From Symbiodinium natans (taxonomy: Eukaryota; Sar; Dinophyceae; Suessiales; Symbiodiniaceae), in NCBI GenBank assembly GCA_905221605.1, contig CAJNDS010000891.1:678288-742287 (forward strand): 64,000 nucleotides of DNA, read 5' to 3'. The position numbers and the translations under genes are program-made. Below are positions 61,401 to 64,000 of this stretch, in pieces (the stretch's first letter is position 1; each line of letters opens with the position of its first letter). The notes under the pieces are model-generated. The model made no database searches and had not been told where the DNA came from. It saw only the letters and a list, made by a program, of their open reading frames with translations.

Positions 61401-61650
61401 GACCCTTCTGCAGACACTCCGGTGCAGGCATCCGGGCGTCTTCGAGCGCTACCTTCTTGTGCTCAGAGAAGAGGTCACGGGCGATCCTCTTCCATCTCTC
61501 CAGGGTATTTTCTTCTCTGGAGAGGATTGCTGGGTCGATGACTCCAACATGTGCAACTCTCGCCCAAGAGTCAGGACTACCCCCTTGGTTCGTCGTTGCT
61601 GAGCATACGACTTCGGCTGATCGCTTCCTTGAGTCGACCATGCATGACAT
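58414..61650 (-). pseudogene. copia protease region with RapZ-C-like domain
   Basis: A 1,078-codon frame. Residues 185-290 resemble a retropepsin, with ALDEGCNSTCHS where D-[ST]-G is usual and SGLGATTKTIGK later; Glu replacing Ser/Thr is notable. Residues 463-560 (about 60,265-59,970) contain RLFVYDLRNIGNPG and FFCTSNRHRSVAAGTLLSCM, matching the C-terminal domain of RapZ-type proteins (CTGGxHRSV), followed by CGGQCVRCG, a possible zinc site. Later parts are Pro-rich and coiled-coil (residues 730-800). Function inferred from similarity only. Confidence 0.75.
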
Positions 61651-64000
61651 TCGGGGTCATACTGATCCCCATAGCCATTGACTCCATGATGTCGTCGGTG
61701 AAGATGCTGAGGACGGACTCGACCTCGTCGGAGTTGAGTTCGCGGGTCGCATCTTCCGAAGTGGTGTATTGGATCATGGAGAGGGCCTCTTCCGTGGCCG
61801 CCAAGGCCTGCCCTGCAGCCTTCCTTCTTTCCTTCTGGAATTCGGCGGGGACCTCGTCCACGAAGGTTCCGCACTGCTTGCAGAACGTGCGGGAAACCGA
61901 TCGTGAACTGCCTCTACGATCCACCACATCATGGGGACAGGTCGCCGGGTCGTGCGTGTAGGTGATCTGACGCGGCTCTTGGCTCACGTTACCACAGTCC
62001 CGGCACGTCTTCCTGAGGATGTTCATGGTCGAGCCTAAGTGCGAGAAGTCGTTGCATCCCTGGGCACAGCGCTCCAGTGGAGGATTCGGGGGCTTCTTGC
62101 TCCCCTTCTTGTTCTTCACAAGGGGCACATAGTGTCCCTCGGGAAGACCTTCGCCAGCTCGTGTGACCACCTCGCCGTTCTGGATGGTGTAGTATCTCGA
62201 GAACCAGGCCAGGAAGTCTTGGAGTTGGCGACTCGGGTTCGTCTGAAGTTGGGCCCAGGTGACGTACTCAGCGTTCGACGCCACTTCAGCATAGGTCTTC
62301 CCTCGGTGCTGACCGAGGTAGAACTTCCTATCTCCACCTTCCATCTCCATCGGGATCGGCGTGGGTCCCATTGGGTACCCTGATGCTGCAGCCTTGCTCC
62401 TTGCTTTAGAGACTGCACCAGCTGTGGCGCGCACAACATAGCCCGATGGGTCTATGTCCGGTGTGCCAGACGGTATGTCGAATCCGTCGGGGCGACTCAG
62501 GTCCGCACGTGCCATGACAGCTACGTTGGCGGCCTTTCCACCGGACTTGCCAGTTCCGGCAGGGAACTTGCACTCTGGGTCGCCTGCCCAGTGTCCTGTT
62601 CCGCCACAGCGCAAGCATTTCGACTTGGCCTTCAGCGCCTTCAGCTTGTCTCGGCGCTGCTCAAGTGTAAGGTGACTTCTGACTACCTTACCTTTCCCTT
62701 TTCCGCGTCCTTTCCTTCCCTTGCCCTTGGCTTTGCCGACAGCTGTGTGGGCAGCAAGAGAAAGCTGGATCGCGTGGCCAGCCTCTGGGGTCTGGTCCTC
62801 GAAGAGCTCCAGGGTGTTCAACGTGACCGCCTCAGCGTCGTCCACCTCATACTCCTCAAATTCTTCCTCGACGTCTTCGTCTCCCCATTGCTCTTCAGCG
62901 ACGTAGGCCTCGGGGATGTAGTCGAGGGGTTCATGGGAGTCCTCCTCTGGGTACTCCTCTTCGGCTATCTCGTCGTCGAAGGCGGCATAGGCTCTTCGAG
63001 GGAATCCTCGAGATTTCCCTTTTCCTTTGCCCTTGTAGAAGGGGGTCCTTCCGGTACCCTTTGCTGAGGGCATCGAGCCTCCCAGGGCTCGGCCTTCCTT
63101 CAGGCGCACGCCGGTGTAGTGCTCGACCAGGGTCTCGGCAACGGACTCAAAGCCCTTTGGGTCTTTGGTGCATGCCTTAATGACCAGGGACTCCTGTCTA
63201 GATAGTCCCGAGAGCTCAAGGAGTAGCTCTACTCGCATCGGCTCCGAAAGCTCGATGGAACTGTCCAGCGTCTTGAGCAACTTCCACCACCGGCGTCGTC
63301 GTGAAACGTACGACAGCATCGATTCGCCGGACTGGCGTGACAGGGTACCAGGCCTCTGTCCCACGCGGAAGAGCTCTCTGGCTTCTTCCGCAGCGCGCGG
63401 AAATACCATCTCGCGCAGCTTCGCAATGTAACGGCGCAGTCCTCCAGGTGCTGTCAGGGCCTCAACGCCCATATCTCGCGCCAGATCAAAGGCGTCGTCT
63501 CGGAGGCCTTCGAGTACGCGATGTACCATTTCCGTCCTCGCCTTCGTGCTCGCCGGCGCCAGCTCGGCGCTTTCCATAGAGACAACGCGTGGGCTCTTGT
63601 CTCCACGCCCTTTTCCTCTTCCGCCTCGGGCGGAGAGCGTCTCGAAGTCGAAGTACGCGTCGTCGTGGGTTGCGCCGCTCTGGGTCGCATCTGCGGCGGG
63701 TCGCGGGGGATCCTCGCCATCATCCTCTCCAGGCCCGTCTGGGTCCTCGCCATCATCGCCGGCACCAGGCTCGGCCTCGGCACGGGCGCCCCCCGCGTCA
63801 GAGTCTCCTCTTTGGGATCCCTGACGGGATTGCGCACTGGCCTTCGCACGGATGGCATCCTCGTAGAGCTTCAGGCGCAAGAGCGTCCTGAATTCCCAGT
63901 CATGATATGTACTGGGGTCACCACCGTAGATGTATGACCCGGATTTGGTCTCGTCGTAGAAGTCGGAGTTGCGAAGTGGGTCGATCGGCTCGCCCAAGGG
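61577..64000 (-). pseudogene. copia gag-like protein with zinc knuckle (5' incomplete)
   Basis: The frame is open to the right edge of the window, so its true start is outside. About 806 residues visible: an acidic Asp/Glu-rich stretch (65-100), a helical gag-like domain (150-300), KGKGKGK-rich basic patches, a zinc knuckle CLRCGGTGHWAGDPEC (461-476; CX2CX4HX6C, two residues longer than the usual CX4HX4C) and a second Cys cluster (CAQGC, CRDCG, CKQCG; about 650-720). It stops at 61,577 next to an AGGGGG run, beyond which the protease frame follows. Confidence 0.8.

Larger units (their letters stand above)
54461..64000 (-). mobile_element. Ty1/copia-class LTR retrotransposon, degenerate, truncated by window edge
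   Basis: Order on the minus strand: gag with zinc knuckle, protease-like region, RapZ-C-like domain, integrase, reverse transcriptase, partial RNase H. Integrase before reverse transcriptase defines copia. It is at least 9.5 kb, long for the class. Five single-base frame breaks separate the parts. The 5' end is outside the window; the RNase H region ends early, so the 3' end is probably truncated. The whole element is free of ITS, in contrast with the left 53 kb. Confidence 0.9.

Noticed and set aside
61577-61656. Programmed frameshift between gag and protease
   Set aside because: Possible, but the shift lies at an AGGGGG run and four similar single-base breaks follow in the same element, so error or decay is simpler; kept open as a check, not called.
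1-64000. tRNA, rRNA, riboswitch or bacterial promoter features
   Set aside because: I found no cloverleaf-like conserved boxes, rRNA core sequences or operon organisation; simple-sequence matches to promoter boxes were not considered evidence.

Overview
The window looks like nuclear DNA of a dinoflagellate alga. Three things point there: plant-type telomere-like repeats (TTTAGGG/CCCTAAA) scattered through the first 54 kb in both orientations, short GC-rich exon-like pieces whose splice sites include GC donors, and a Ty1/copia-class retrotransposon with a long gag and a HVDD reverse transcriptase. This is inference from sequence character; there is no rRNA, spliced-leader or plastid marker to confirm it. 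I see no bacterial-style operon, CRISPR array, tRNA or rRNA.

Layout. Positions 1-53,300 are exon-poor. Interstitial telomeric sequence (ITS) blocks of about 20-930 bp alternate with (a) islands of about 55-380 bp that carry an open, protein-like frame and often AG acceptors or GT/GC donors, and (b) AT-richer spacers holding small dispersed inverted-repeat elements, duplications, minisatellites and homopolymer G/C runs. The best-supported gene is a CbxX/CfqX (SpoVK-like) AAA+ ATPase on the minus strand (50,212-47,663). Its exons carry the P-loop, the Walker B box and an arginine-finger region, and one of its introns is 88 nt long and consists mostly of CCCTAAA units. A second minus-strand gene (45,000-44,660) has two exons joined in phase across a GT-AG intron whose 3' end is CCCTAAA-derived. 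A plus-strand gene near 17.3-17.66 kb has an ITS inserted in its coding sequence between two exact 12-bp copies of the target. Several minus-strand islands between 4 and 14 kb resemble fibronectin type III fragments.

Positions 53,326-54,036 form a non-autonomous DNA-transposon-like element with inverted ends of about 30 bp starting at TTAA. From 54,461 to the right edge runs one degenerate copia element on the minus strand: gag, aspartic protease-like region, a RapZ-C-like domain, integrase, reverse transcriptase and a partial RNase H. Single-base frame breaks, several in G runs, split what looks like one long polyprotein.

Main idea from the hunt: the telomere-like blocks behave as inserted sequence. 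They interrupt dispersed elements and coding sequence, several are bounded by direct duplications (12, 21, about 24 and 28 bp), and some serve as introns. The unit TTTAGGG contains GT and TAG, so it can supply both splice signals. Island flanks usually read CCCTAAA - island - TTTAGGG, so a typical intron would start with TTTAGGG and end with CCCTAAA. This fits telomere-repeat introners or telomerase-filled breaks. RNA evidence and population empty sites would decide.
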